A stretch of 64,000 nt of DNA. It comes from Chloroflexia bacterium (GTDB lineage Bacteria > Chloroflexota > Chloroflexia > Thermobaculales > Thermobaculaceae). The first letter of the stretch is position 1; every line of letters begins with the position of its first letter. Under the pieces are notes generated by a model. That model was not told where the DNA came from and did no database searches. It worked only from the letters and a program-made list of their open reading frames with translations. The position numbers were made by a program, and so were the translations under genes. Location: the NCBI GenBank assembly GCA_030446765.1, contig JAUJMR010000002.1:234743-298742 (forward strand), written 5' to 3'. Shown in pieces: positions 29,904-38,165 of the stretch.

Positions 29904-31574
29904 GTGGGAGAGGTCGTGACCACCGCACCGACACCGGGAAGAATCGTCGACAGGCTGCGCGCGAATCTGCGCGCCGCGGGAATTCCGTTCACTGACGCCG
30001 ACATCGAGGGCATCGTCGAGACGGGCTTCCTGCAGGGCGTTATGGAGTTCGAAAGCCTTGCGAGCGATATCTATCTTGCTGGCGCGCCAGACTACCTCGA
30101 CGCGTGGGGAGATGGCGTCGAGCCCGATCTCCCCGGCGCGAATCTCGTTGCCTTCCCGCACTCATCGGACGGCGCCACAGAACTAGATCGCGCCTCGATC
30201 AGGAAAATCGGCAGATTGCTTGAGCGGCGCGACATCTCGCCGATTGAGCTAACGCGTACCGCGCTGGATCGCATCAGGGAGCGAAATCGCACGCTGAACG
30301 CATTTCAGTGTGTGGTTGAGAAGGAAGCCCTCGCGGCGGCACAGGTAGCGGAACGGGAGATCGCGGAAGGTGATTACCGCGGCGGGCTCCACGGCGTACC
30401 GGTCGCGGTGAAGGACCTGTTCGACCTGGCCGGCACGCCGACGACCGCCGGCTCCGCAGCGTCCGCCTCCGGCGTGGCACGTCACGATTCCGCGGCAGTG
30501 GACCGGTTGCGGCGGTCCGGCGCCATCATTGTCGGAAAAACCACGCTCGCCGAGTTCGCATACTCCCCGGCTCGAATAACGCCCATTATGGACCGACAAG
30601 GAACCCCTGGAACCTCGCGCACGACACCGGTGGTTCCAGTAGCGGCTCCGGTGCGGCCGTGGCGGCGGGCCTTGTCTACGCCGCGCTCGGCTCGGACACC
30701 GGTGGCAGTATCCGCATACCTGCCGCGCAGTGCGGCATCGTGGGCTTGAAGCCGACCTACGGCAGACTCAGCATGCACGGCGTGGCGCCGTCTCGCTTGG
30801 TCACTCGATCATATCGGCCCGATGACTCGCAGCGTACCGGACGCAGCGTTGTTGCTGGAAGTTCTCGCTGGTCATGATCCTCGCGACCCACGCACACGCG
30901 TTGGGACGGCGTACCGAGTGTCGGCCGAGTTGGAGGCGGGCGCTCGCGGTGTTCGCATCGGCGTGGTACGCAACGATGGGGCTGATACGACCCCAGGCAC
31001 CGCTGAAGGACTCGCGGCTTGGCATGGAGGCATCGAGGCGCTGGAGCGTCAGGGGGCAGAAATCACGGAGTTTGACCTGCCGGAGTTGTCCGCGATGCGT
31101 ATCGTCAATAGCGCAATCCTCGCGCTGGAGGCGGCGGCGTACCACGAGAAGCGCTTGTGCGAGCATTTGCACCAGATCGGCGTCTTTGCGCGTCACCGCC
31201 TGCTGTCTGCCTACGCTCATGCTCCCGGCACGTTCATCCGGGCTCAGCAGGTACGGGCGGTGCTGCGGCGACGATTGCAGGACGCCACCGGGGACGGGGA
31301 AATCCTGTGCACGCCCACCATGCCCGCCTCGGCACCGCTGCTTGGCACCCCGTCCAGTACTCGCTACACGGCACCGTTCAACGCGCTCGGCTGGCCGGCG
31401 GTAACGGTGCCCGTTGGCCTCGCACCGGGGAATCTACCGATCGGCCTGCACCTCATCGGGCCGCCCTGGGCGGAGGCACGGTTGCTCCAGATAGCACGCG
31501 TCGTGGAACTCGAAGGACCATGGCGTCACACCAAGCAGATCGATCCGGCGCGTCCGGATACATCCGACGCATGA
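29904..31574 (+). CDS. Amidase (amidase signature family), two frameshifts
   Basis: About 556 residues when read across two single-base errors. Frame 1 gives [21 protein letters not shown] with the catalytic Lys; after 30574 one base is missing, and the next frame gives the Gly-Ser-rich motif [14 protein letters not shown] and [15 protein letters not shown], supplying the cis-Ser and nucleophile Ser. An extra T at 30791 then moves the frame to [21 protein letters not shown] and on to the stop. All three catalytic residues are present, so the ancestral gene was functional. The N-terminal 90 residues precede the signature domain, as in allophanate hydrolase-like or Asp/Glu-tRNA amidotransferase A relatives. 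The substrate is unknown. Start GTG 29904 or 29916. The stop overlaps the next gene (ATGA). Confidence 0.82.
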
Positions 31575-31879
31575 TAGGGGGGAAGCGATTGACGGCGCGC
31601 GAGATACTGATCACCATCATCAGCTTTGTCGCGGTGCTATTGCTCGTGGCGATGACCTTCGTGACCATCCTTGGCGTGCTTGGGGAGGGGCTCATGGGTG
31701 GGCTGATGCGGGAGGCGAACGGCATCATGCTGTTCGTAATGGTGGTATTCCCCATCTTCGCGGTCGTCCTGCTGACCGCGCTGGGGTTGTGGATTATCCG
31801 GCGTGAGGGGGATAGTGCAGCGTACCCGCGGGCTATGGCGCTGACCTCACGTGGCGTCGTCCGTAAACGGACCTCTTAG
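31571..31879 (+). CDS. Small membrane protein with two predicted helices
   Basis: A 102-residue protein overlapping the amidase stop by 4 bases. Two hydrophobic segments are clear: ILITIISFVAVLLLVAMTFVTILGVL and IMLFVMVVFPIFAVVLLTALGLWII, followed by a short charged tail. An in-frame TTG at 31589 behind GGGGGG is an alternative start. No family is recognised. Its coupling to the amidase suggests joint expression. Confidence 0.55.
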   Translation: MIGGKRLTAREILITIISFVAVLLLVAMTFVTILGVLGEGLMGGLMREANGIMLFVMVVFPIFAVVLLTALGLWIIRREGDSAAYPRAMALTSRGVVRKRTS

Positions 31880-32196
31880 CCCTCCGGGGCGGCTTGCGGA
31901 CCCGGATATCCCATACCCTAACTCACGAAAATACCTAGGTCAGCATCGATGCGGCTGCCGGATGATGACCAAGATGCCGAGAGGTGCTCCTGTTTCTGTA
32001 GGGGCTGTTCCCGTACCACCAGTACCGGACGCTCGTCGCGCACACGCCGAAGCTCGCGGGGATCGCCGCTCGGGTCTGCTGATACCGCTCGCCTGGCCGG
32101 GCTGATACCGCTCGCCTGGCGCGGGCACGGCGAGCGGACCGATCGTTCGTGGCCGCCGTGCGCACGGAGATCGCGCGTCATCGAGGAGGAGAGCAG
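31880..32196 (+). other. Intergenic region with a short direct repeat
   Basis: About 317 bases with no recognised gene. GCTGATACCGCTCGCCTGGC occurs twice in tandem (32078-32097 and 32101-32120), separated by 3 bases. GAGGAGGAG before TTG 32197 is the ribosome site of the GNAT gene. Confidence 0.55.
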
Positions 32197-32804
32197 TTGC
32201 CGATCATCGGCAAGGACCCGTGTGCACGGGTGACGGAGCGCCTGCAACTGGAGCCGATCACGGGCGATCATGCCGAGGACTACTTCCGCGTGTTCCAAGA
32301 CGATGCGATCGCCGAGTGGTATGCGGGCAAGCCGACGCGCGCGGAGGCACAGCGCGATGCCGACGAAGCGGAGCGTATCTGGCACAGCGTCGGTGTCCAC
32401 AAGTGGCTGGTGTACGAGCGCGCTTCGGGCACCGTGGTTGGCTGCAGCGGACTGTCGGTCATGCGCCTCGACGCACACGACGGTGCCATCCGGTCGTTCC
32501 TGCCACCGGACCCTGGGCGGACGAGGGGTTCGGCACCGATGGGTCCGCCCCGTTCGCGCGCCGGTGGGCGGAGATCGGCTGGGCGCTATGCGGTGCGTAC
32601 TGGGGCCGTGGCTACGCCGCGGAGATCGGCTGTGCCGGGCTCCGGTTCGCGTTCGAAGAGCTCGACCTGCGGGCGGTGGTCGCGTTCACCGAGCGCCACA
32701 ACCTGCGGTCGCGCGCGGTGATGGAACGCATCGGCATGGGCTACGCCGGCGCGCCATTCGGGCTATACGTCGCCCTGCGGGATACCTGGCTGCGGACAAG
32801 ATAG
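32197..32804 (+). CDS. GNAT-family N-acetyltransferase, one-base frameshift
   Basis: About 202 residues in the Acetyltransf_3 (RimJ-like) branch, which transfers acetyl from acetyl-CoA to an amine. Frame 1 gives TERLQLEPITGDHAEDYFRVF and KWLVYERASGTVVGCSGL. At 32513/32514, in a run of C, one base is missing, and the other frame continues with WADEGFG...EIGWALCGAYWGRGYAAEIG, the acetyl-CoA pyrophosphate-binding region (R-G-x-x-A), and ends RSRAVMERIGMGY, the usual C-terminal strand. Together they make a full domain. TTG 32197 behind GGAGGAG is preferred over the track start. Confidence 0.78.
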
Positions 32805-32814
32805 CGTCGCGGTG

Positions 32815-32907
32815 ATGCGGTACAAGTCGGCGGTCGCCACGCCCATCTTCGGCGCACGCACCGTCGAGCAACTCCGCGAGAACATCGGTCGCCCTCGAGA
32901 AGGTTAG
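32815..32907 (+). pseudogene. C-terminal remnant of an aldo/keto reductase
   Basis: A 30-residue reading frame (MRYKSAVATPIFGARTVEQL...) resembles the last part of aldo/keto reductases, where a P-I-x-G-A-R-T-x-E-Q-L NADPH-binding motif precedes the end. The rest of the gene is absent. It is a fragment, not a gene. Confidence 0.5.
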
Positions 32908-32987
32908 CGCATCACAGCGGGGCTGCTACCGCTACGGAGCATTGGGCTCGGGCAAGCGCGCGCTCCCTCGACGAAAGGCGGGCCTAA

Positions 32988-33119
32988 AGAGCCGGTCAAG
33001 AATTAGCTCTGGGCCGGCGTGATGCCCTACCGAGCCGGTCCGAACTGGCGAGTACACTTGCAATCCCGTACGGCGATCCGGCCCATATTGACCACTTCTT
33101 GGAATACTTGACCGGCTCT
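32988..33119. repeat. 132-bp element with 13-bp perfect terminal inverted repeats
   Basis: AGAGCCGGTCAAG (32988-33000) and CTTGACCGGCTCT (33107-33119) are perfect inverted repeats; similarity extends loosely inward (GAATTA against GTATTC). CTA-containing flanks on both sides may be remains of a target duplication. The interior has no ORF. It looks like a MITE or a deletion derivative of an IS. Confidence 0.6.
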
Positions 33120-33218
33120 CTAGCGGGATCTCGTCGGAGCAGGTGACGTTCCCGTGAAAGCGCGACGTATAGGTACGCGCGCGCGCGCCGGGTGCTGTTT
33201 ACGGTGCAAGCCCGTTGT

Positions 33219-33224
33219 TATACT
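33219..33224 (+). promoter_or_regulatory. -10 element for a leaderless xerC transcript
   Basis: TATACT ends 6 bases before ATG 33231. No SD is present. The predicted start of transcription falls on or next to the A of the ATG. Confidence 0.6.
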
Positions 33225-33230
33225 CGGCGC

Positions 33231-34160
33231 ATGGATCGGTTCATCGAGCGCTTTATCGTCTTCCTGCAAGGTGAGCGCAGGGCATCACCGCACACCATCT
33301 CGGCGTACGCAGGGGACCTCGCCGCTTACGCTCGCTTCCTGGAGGAACGGGGGTGCACGTGGGACGGCGTGGATCGCGCCACCCTGCGCGCATATCTGTC
33401 AACTCTCCAGACTTCTGGGCGCTCGCGCCGCACATGTGCCCGTAAGGTCTCCACGCTGCGTGCGTTCTATAAGGTGATGCACCGGGACAAATACATCGCA
33501 CGTGATCCGATGCTCGGAATCCGTTCGCCGAAGCCGGAGCATCACCTGCCGGCATTTCTCTCAGCGGAGCAGGCTGCGTCCCTCGCCGGTTCCCAGCTGG
33601 GAGACGAACCCCAGGAGCTACGAGACCGGGCCCTCGTGGAGGTACTCTATGCGACGGGTCTGCGCGTGAGCGAGCTTGTTAGCCTGGACGTCGCTCAGAT
33701 CGATCACACATCACGCGAGGCATTGGTACAGGGCAAAGGTGGGAAGACGCGCGTGGTGGTTGTCGGCGAGGCGGCGCTGCTATCGGTTTGTATCTACCAG
33801 GAGCGGGGCCGACCACGCATCGCAAACCGACCAGGAGAGCCAGCGCTTTTTCTCAATCGCTTCGGCGGGCGTCTCTCAGACCGTAGCGCCCGGAGTGTGA
33901 TCGAGGCGTGGCGCAAGCGAGCGGGACTGCCGGGAGGGGTGAGCCCGCACACCCTCCGCCACTCGTTTGCTACGCACTTGCTCGAGGGAGGTGCTGACCT
34001 GCGGGTCGTGCAGGAGCTGCTGGGCCACGCAAGCCTAAACTCCACGCAAATCTACACGCATGTAACACAAAGCGAAAGCCGCAAGGCGTATCAGATGGCA
34101 CACCCGCGGGCACGATCCACGAACGAAGCAGACGAGGCGTTGAAAACCGATGCGGTATAA
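33231..34160 (+). CDS. xerC: Tyrosine recombinase XerC/XerD type
   Basis: A 309-residue site-specific recombinase that resolves chromosome dimers at dif during replication. The N-terminal SAM-like domain (FIVFLQGERRASPHTISAYAGDL) binds DNA. The catalytic domain holds Arg in YATGLRVSELVSLDV, Lys in VQGKGGKTRVV, H-x-x-R in PHTLRHSFATHLLEGG, His in LLGHASLNSTQ and the nucleophile Tyr in IYTHVTQ. Length and residues are canonical. The order xerC-hslV-hslU matches codV-clpQ-clpY of Bacillus, which supports the family call. The start ATG 33231 is chosen over the track's 33192 because a TATACT box ends 6 bases before it and would not be transcribed in a longer form. Confidence 0.92.
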   Translation: MDRFIERFIVFLQGERRASPHTISAYAGDLAAYARFLEERGCTWDGVDRATLRAYLSTLQTSGRSRRTCARKVSTLRAFYKVMHRDKYIARDPMLGIRSPKPEHHLPAFLSAEQAASLAGSQLGDEPQELRDRALVEVLYATGLRVSELVSLDVAQIDHTSREALVQGKGGKTRVVVVGEAALLSVCIYQERGRPRIANRPGEPALFLNRFGGRLSDRSARSVIEAWRKRAGLPGGVSPHTLRHSFATHLLEGGADLRVVQELLGHASLNSTQIYTHVTQSESRKAYQMAHPRARSTNEADEALKTDAV

Positions 34161-34161
34161 T
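34156..34161 (+). promoter_or_regulatory. TATAAT box overlapping the xerC stop codon, upstream of hslV
   Basis: TATAAT at 34156-34161 contains the TAA stop of xerC and ends 5 bases before ATG 34167. hslV has no SD, so it may be read from a leaderless transcript starting here as well as by read-through from xerC. Confidence 0.55.
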
Positions 34162-34166
34162 TTGGT

Positions 34167-34736
34167 ATGTCAACCATAGAGAGTACTCCCCGGCCGCGCT
34201 TGCGCGCCACCACGATCCTCGCCGTGCTGCGTGACGGCAAGCTCGCGCTGGCAGGTGACGGACAGGTCACCTTCGGTGATGCGGTACTGAAGCATCAGGC
34301 CGTGAAGATAAGGACGCTGTATCACGGAGCGGTGCTTGCCGGGTTCGCGGGAGCGGTCGCGGACGCGCTCACGCTGTTCGAGAAGTTCGAGGGACAGCTC
34401 GAACAGTATCACGGTAACCTGCGCCGCGCGGCGGTGGAACTGGCAAAGCAGTGGCGCACGGACAAGTTTCTGCGTCCGTTGGAAGCCCAGCTCCTGGTCG
34501 GAGACACGGAGCAAATCCTGCTGATCGACGGCGGCGGCGACGTGATCGAGCCGGACGAGGGGGTCGCCGCCATTGGCTCCGGTGGCGAGTACGCCCGCGC
34601 GGCCGCTCAGGCGCTGTTGAGCTACACGGACCTTTCGGCGGAGGCAATCGCGGATGCCGGCATGAGAATCGCCGCAAACCTCTGCATATACACGAACGAT
34701 CAGATAACGATGGAGTGCATTACGAGCAGTGAGTGA
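34167..34736 (+). CDS. hslV: ATP-dependent protease subunit HslV
   Basis: The peptidase of the HslUV (ClpQY) protease: two stacked hexamers with N-terminal threonine active sites. The mature protein should start at Thr in ATTILAV; here that Thr is residue 15, so a 14-residue propeptide must be removed, unlike E. coli, where only Met is lost. An in-frame TTG at 34200 would give a nearly mature start but lacks an SD. Further conserved features are [25 protein letters not shown], the catalytic Lys region [10 protein letters not shown], and [15 protein letters not shown]. Length is typical at 189 residues. The gene lies 6 bases after xerC and is followed by hslU. Confidence 0.94.
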   Translation: MSTIESTPRPRLRATTILAVLRDGKLALAGDGQVTFGDAVLKHQAVKIRTLYHGAVLAGFAGAVADALTLFEKFEGQLEQYHGNLRRAAVELAKQWRTDKFLRPLEAQLLVGDTEQILLIDGGGDVIEPDEGVAAIGSGGEYARAAAQALLSYTDLSAEAIADAGMRIAANLCIYTNDQITMECITSSE

Positions 34737-34901
34737 TGTTGGACGCGCGCGGTTCTGCCCGGTCATCGTCGGTAATCGCTGGATACATCTCACTCAAACA
34801 CATGGTTGGCCGCAGGCTGGATTGGAGGCTGCTCACTGATTACCAGGGATCGACTGGTCGGCAGTGAGGAGTCTCCAATCTTTCCAACCCGGAGGAAGCC
34901 C

Positions 34902-36290
34902 ATGCAGGATCTCACACCGCGGCAGATAGTAGAACAGCTTGACAAGTACATTGTTGGGCAGGGGGACGCCAAGCGCGCGATGGCCATCGCGCTGCGTAAC
35001 CGCTATCGCCGCCAGCAACTGCCCGATGAGCTCCGCGACGAGGTCATCCCAAAGAACCTGTTGCTCATTGGCCCCACCGGCGTCGGCAAGACAGAGATCG
35101 CCCGGCGGGTCAGCAAGCTTGCGGATGCACCGTTCATGAAGGTGGAGGCGACGAAGTTCACGGAGGTGGGCTACGTTGGCCGCGATGTGGAGAGCATCGT
35201 ACGCGACCTGGTCGAGATGAGCGTCAACATGATTCACACCGAGCGCCTCTCCCACGTGCGCGATAAGGCTGAGACCGCGGCGATGGAGCGGCTCGTGACC
35301 TACCTCGTGCAACAGGACCCGAAGGGTCGGGAGCTGGTCGCGACGCTCGAGGGCGAGCAGGTGCAGGCCGCGGCGGCGCAGCGCGTCTCGGTCGAGCGAC
35401 GTCTTCGGCGGCAGCGCAAGAAGGTCGCGCAGATGCTGTCGGAGCGCACCCTCGAAGATCAAACGGTGGAGATCGAGATCGAGGTCGAGGTCGACGGGTA
35501 TGGCTCGATGATGGACCTGATGGCCGAGGCAGGCACCGACGAGATGGGCGGGAACCTGGAGGACCTGCTCAACCAGCAGGGATCGCGCAAGCGCAGCCGC
35601 AAGGTCAGCGTCGCGGATGCCCGGCGCATCCTCATACAGGAGGAGGCGCAGAAGATGATCGATTTCGATTCGGTGATCGACGACGCGGTCTTCCGCACGG
35701 AGCAGAACGGCGTGGTGTTCCTGGACGAGATCGACAAGATCATCTCGAACGGGTATGAGTCGTCGGGCGACGTGTCCGGCGAGGGCGTGCAGCGGGATTT
35801 GTTGCCGATCGTCGAGGGATCGACGGTGATGACGCGGTACGGTCCGGTGAAGACCGACCACATCCTGTTTATCGCGGCGGGTTCGTTCCACGACACGAAG
35901 CCGGGCGACCTGATACCGGAACTCCAAGGGCGGTTCCCGCTACGGGTGGAGCTTGACAGCCTGGGCGTGGACGATCTGCGTTCGATCCTCGCGGAGCCGG
36001 ACAACGCGCTCACGAAACAGTATCAGGCGCTGCTCGCGACGGAGGGCGTCGAACTAGAGTTCACGCCGGACGGTATCGAAGAGATGGCGCAACTCGCGTT
36101 CGAGATGAACGAGAAGCTGGAAGACATCGGGGCGCGGCGGTTGCAGACAATCCTTGAGCAGGTGCTGGAGGAGGTCAGCTTCGATGCGACGGAGCTGGAG
36201 GATCGCAAGGTCGTCGTTGACCGCGCGTATGTCCGCTCGAAGATCGAGGATCTTATCGAAGACGAGGACCTGAGTAAGTTCATCCTGTAG
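34902..36290 (+). CDS. hslU: ATP-dependent protease ATPase subunit HslU
   Basis: The AAA+ unfoldase of HslUV, 462 residues. It starts LTPRQIVEQLDKYIVGQ, as in all HslU, followed by Walker A LLIGPTGVGKTEIARR, the pore loop in TEVGYVGRDVESIVRDL (G-Y-V-G), an intermediate I-domain rich in charged residues (about 110-240), Walker B NGVVFLDEIDKI, and the sensor-2 ending GARRLQTILEQ. The C-terminal SKFIL is the tail that docks in HslV. The track start at 34806 is rejected: ATG 34902 has GGAGG 6 bases upstream. There is a gap of 165 bases after hslV. Confidence 0.96.
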   Translation: MQDLTPRQIVEQLDKYIVGQGDAKRAMAIALRNRYRRQQLPDELRDEVIPKNLLLIGPTGVGKTEIARRVSKLADAPFMKVEATKFTEVGYVGRDVESIVRDLVEMSVNMIHTERLSHVRDKAETAAMERLVTYLVQQDPKGRELVATLEGEQVQAAAAQRVSVERRLRRQRKKVAQMLSERTLEDQTVEIEIEVEVDGYGSMMDLMAEAGTDEMGGNLEDLLNQQGSRKRSRKVSVADARRILIQEEAQKMIDFDSVIDDAVFRTEQNGVVFLDEIDKIISNGYESSGDVSGEGVQRDLLPIVEGSTVMTRYGPVKTDHILFIAAGSFHDTKPGDLIPELQGRFPLRVELDSLGVDDLRSILAEPDNALTKQYQALLATEGVELEFTPDGIEEMAQLAFEMNEKLEDIGARRLQTILEQVLEEVSFDATELEDRKVVVDRAYVRSKIEDLIEDEDLSKFIL

Positions 36291-36312
36291 TTTTCGCTTT
36301 CGCGGATCCTGT

Positions 36313-36347
36313 GGTGGGTGGTTCCTTTTTGGGCCCACCCGCTTTTG
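36313..36347 (+). terminator. Probable terminator after hslU
   Basis: GGGTGG (36316-36321) can pair with CCACCC (36335-36340) and is followed by GCTTTTGG. The T-run is short, so strength is uncertain. Confidence 0.5.
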
Positions 36348-36519
36348 GTTTCTCGGACGGGTGGGTGCTCGGTCCAAACGCGGGGGAGGGTTGCGCCCTG
36401 CACTAGGGGGCGTTGCCGCCTCTCCCCCACCCCTATCATACCCGCAAGCGCTTCGCTCTCCGGCTTCGGGCGCGGGGCTGGAGCCTGGCACGAAGCCTGG
36501 GCGAACATGAAGTTCGCCG

Positions 36520-37273
36520 CTACGGGGTGGTTTTGGCGCGGCGGTGGTGTTGGATGCGGCTGGCGAGGTAGGTGAGGTTGTGGCGCAGCCAGGCGTCGAG
36601 GTTGCGCCGCAGCGGCGTGGCGGCTGGTGCCGACGGCGCGGGCGGCCTCGCCGAGGAGCACGTCGTTGTCGTGGATGAGCGCCAGCGCGCGGATGAGGTG
36701 CTGCGGCGCGCCGGTGTGCCGGGCAAGCGCCAGGATCTCAAGTCCCGTGAGCCGGGATTCCAGGTCGCGGATGGGATCGTGGGGATCGGGGATCTCTCCC
36801 CATCGCGGGTGGTCCCAGGGGCTGTAGGCATCGATCTGCTCCCGAGTGGTCGTAGTCGTGGATGAGGGCGCGCTGTATGCGCCCTGCGCTCCTGTTTGTT
36901 TGGTTTCCGGTAGCGGCGGGTGCGCTCGCCGGGCGGGGTGTGCTCGGCACGCACGTCGGTCGCGGCGGTCTTGAGCAGCGCGCCGAGGTAGGGCATCACG
37001 CCGCGTCCGTCGGGATGGTAGGAGCGGGGCGGCCTGATGAGGACGAGTTCCCACATGGCGCTGGACGACATCCTCGTGGAGGTCGCAGTCCGCGAGGTCG
37101 GGCGCGACGCGGCGGGCGAGGACGAGGAGCCGGTCCCGCAGCAGGCGAGGGAGGGCATCCTGTGCATCCGGGTCGCCGTGGATGAACGCATAGAAGAGAG
37201 GTGGTCCTCGGGTTGGGGTATGTGGGGCAAGCGGCGCTCCTGTGGTCGGTCGGTTTGGCCCTGTGTGATACAC
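36520..37273 (-). pseudogene. Frameshifted sigma-factor-like or helix-turn-helix protein
   Basis: Read across three frames, the minus strand gives a coherent protein: AFIHGDPDAQDALPRLLRDRLLVLARRVAP, then (other frame) WELVLIRPPRSYHPDGRGVMPYLGALLKTA, then LTGLEILALARHTGAPQHLIRALALIHDND, and finally NLDAWLRHNLTYLASRIQ. The first blocks resemble region 2 of small sigma-70-like proteins, and the later part looks like a helical DNA-binding region. At least three shifts break it. The sigma assignment is a resemblance judged by eye; an alternative is an unrelated helix-turn-helix protein. Confidence 0.4.
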
Positions 37274-37617
37274 CTCTATTAAGTACCCGCCACTTTTGGA
37301 TTTGATGCGCGGATATTTGGGTGTTTTGGGGCGTTTTCTAACGGAACTCTAACCTTTGGGGGTTGGATGGGTTGGTCGGGCGGGCGACCCGGTGGGTCGC
37401 CCCTACGGGGTGGCGCGGAATTCGGTACGGCATAGTGATTGAGCGAACGCGAGGTTCGCCCTTACGCGGTGGGTCGGCGGGAGATCCTTATGTGGTGGGC
37501 CGCTCGGCAATCTGCGCGAAGCGCTGGGTGTACCTGCAGCCGCCGTTTCCAGACGTGCTTCCCCGGCTGGCGACGGTAAAGGTGGAGGTCGGTGCCGGTT
37601 GGACCGCTCCCGTACTG
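37274..37617 (+). repeat. Intergenic region with short hairpin repeats
   Basis: About 344 bases with no gene. GGGCGACCCGGTGGGTCGCCCCTACG (quoted in parts: GGCGACC, GGTCGCC) near 37380-37405 and a related GCGAACGCGAGGTTCGCCCTTACG near 37441-37466 are two copies of a short hairpin followed by a C-C-C-T-A-C-G-like tail. They look like a dispersed palindromic repeat family. Confidence 0.5.
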
Positions 37618-37811
37618 TGAGATCAGACGGAGACTGGAGGCGGCAGGCTTCGTGGAGATCAGCCAGAAGGGGGTCATGTCAAGTTCGTTCGGAATGCCGA
37701 GGGGACGGTACGCGTAGCGATCGTGCCAAACCATCGCGAATCCCCGTTGGCACGCTTCGCAGCATTCTGCGTCAGGCGGGCCTCACGGCAGACGAGTTCG
37801 ATGAGTTGTAG
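37618..37811 (+). pseudogene. hicA: HicA-like mRNA interferase toxin, frameshifted
   Basis: Three reading-frame segments make a HicA-type double-stranded-RNA-binding fold: RRRLEAAGFVEISQKG, then HVKFVRNAEG...VAIVPNHRE, then IPVGTLRSILRQAGLTADEF. The catalytic His of HicA (in G-S-H-V-K-F) and the V-P-x-H-R-E-I-P-x-G-T-L-R-x-I-L motif are characteristic. One shift lies before HVKF near 37675 and one after HRE near 37740. No hicB antitoxin is recognised next to it. It is either dead or damaged by sequencing errors. Confidence 0.7.
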
Positions 37812-38165
37812 TCAGCTATCCGCTACCTTGCTGAGGATCCCATAGTCATTGATCGTACAAGACAATTGCCGCCGCGCCGGAAAGTTTGCTAGACTACCGG
37901 TACATCCGAGCGGAGGTTGATGGGTTGATAGACTAACCAGGGCGGTTTTGGGCGACGCGGGTCCGGTTCGGGCTCCCCGGTTGGGGGCGCTGCGGGCAGG
38001 GGTCATGTCGTAGCATTTCTCCCTGGTGCGCCGTGACTCGCATCCTCTCCCATACCGCCTTCTTGCCACGCGCGATTCATCGCCCGTGGTTTTTTGTTGC
38101 CCGGCTTTACGTTCCGGAAGCCAGGCGCGGGCAGTGAGCCGATGGGGGAAAACAGGAGTTCGTCG
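37812..38165 (+). promoter_or_regulatory. Promoter and long leader of the ABC-F gene
   Basis: TTGCCG at 37866-37871 and TAGACT at 37890-37895 (18-base spacer) form a plausible promoter. The transcript would run about 260 bases before the gene. It contains a minimal upstream ORF (GGAGG, then ATG GGT TGA at 37920-37928) and the intrinsic terminator at 38066-38095. GGGCGA near 37950 could pair with TCGCCC of that terminator and act as an antiterminator. Confidence 0.55.
38066..38095 (+). terminator. Intrinsic terminator inside the ABC-F leader (attenuator)
   Basis: CCACG-C-GCGA (38066-38075) pairs with TCGC-C-CGTGG (38080-38089) around a TTCA loop, with one C-C mismatch, and is followed directly by TTTTTT (38090-38095). 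It lies 70 bases before the ABC-F start codon and downstream of the candidate promoter, the arrangement of a transcription attenuator. Confidence 0.75.

Larger units (their letters stand above)
32908..33230 (+). other. Intergenic region containing a small TIR-bounded element
   Basis: About 323 bases between the GNAT/AKR remnant and xerC. Most is the element at 32988-33119; the final 30 bases carry the xerC -10 box. No gene is visible. Confidence 0.6.

Noticed and set aside
32078-32120. Tandem 20-base repeat as a CRISPR start
   Set aside because: Only two copies with a 3-base gap; no spacers and no cas genes are visible.
37462-37734. Minus-strand ORF of 90 residues
   Set aside because: The plus strand here encodes the HicA-like remnant; the ORF is its shadow.
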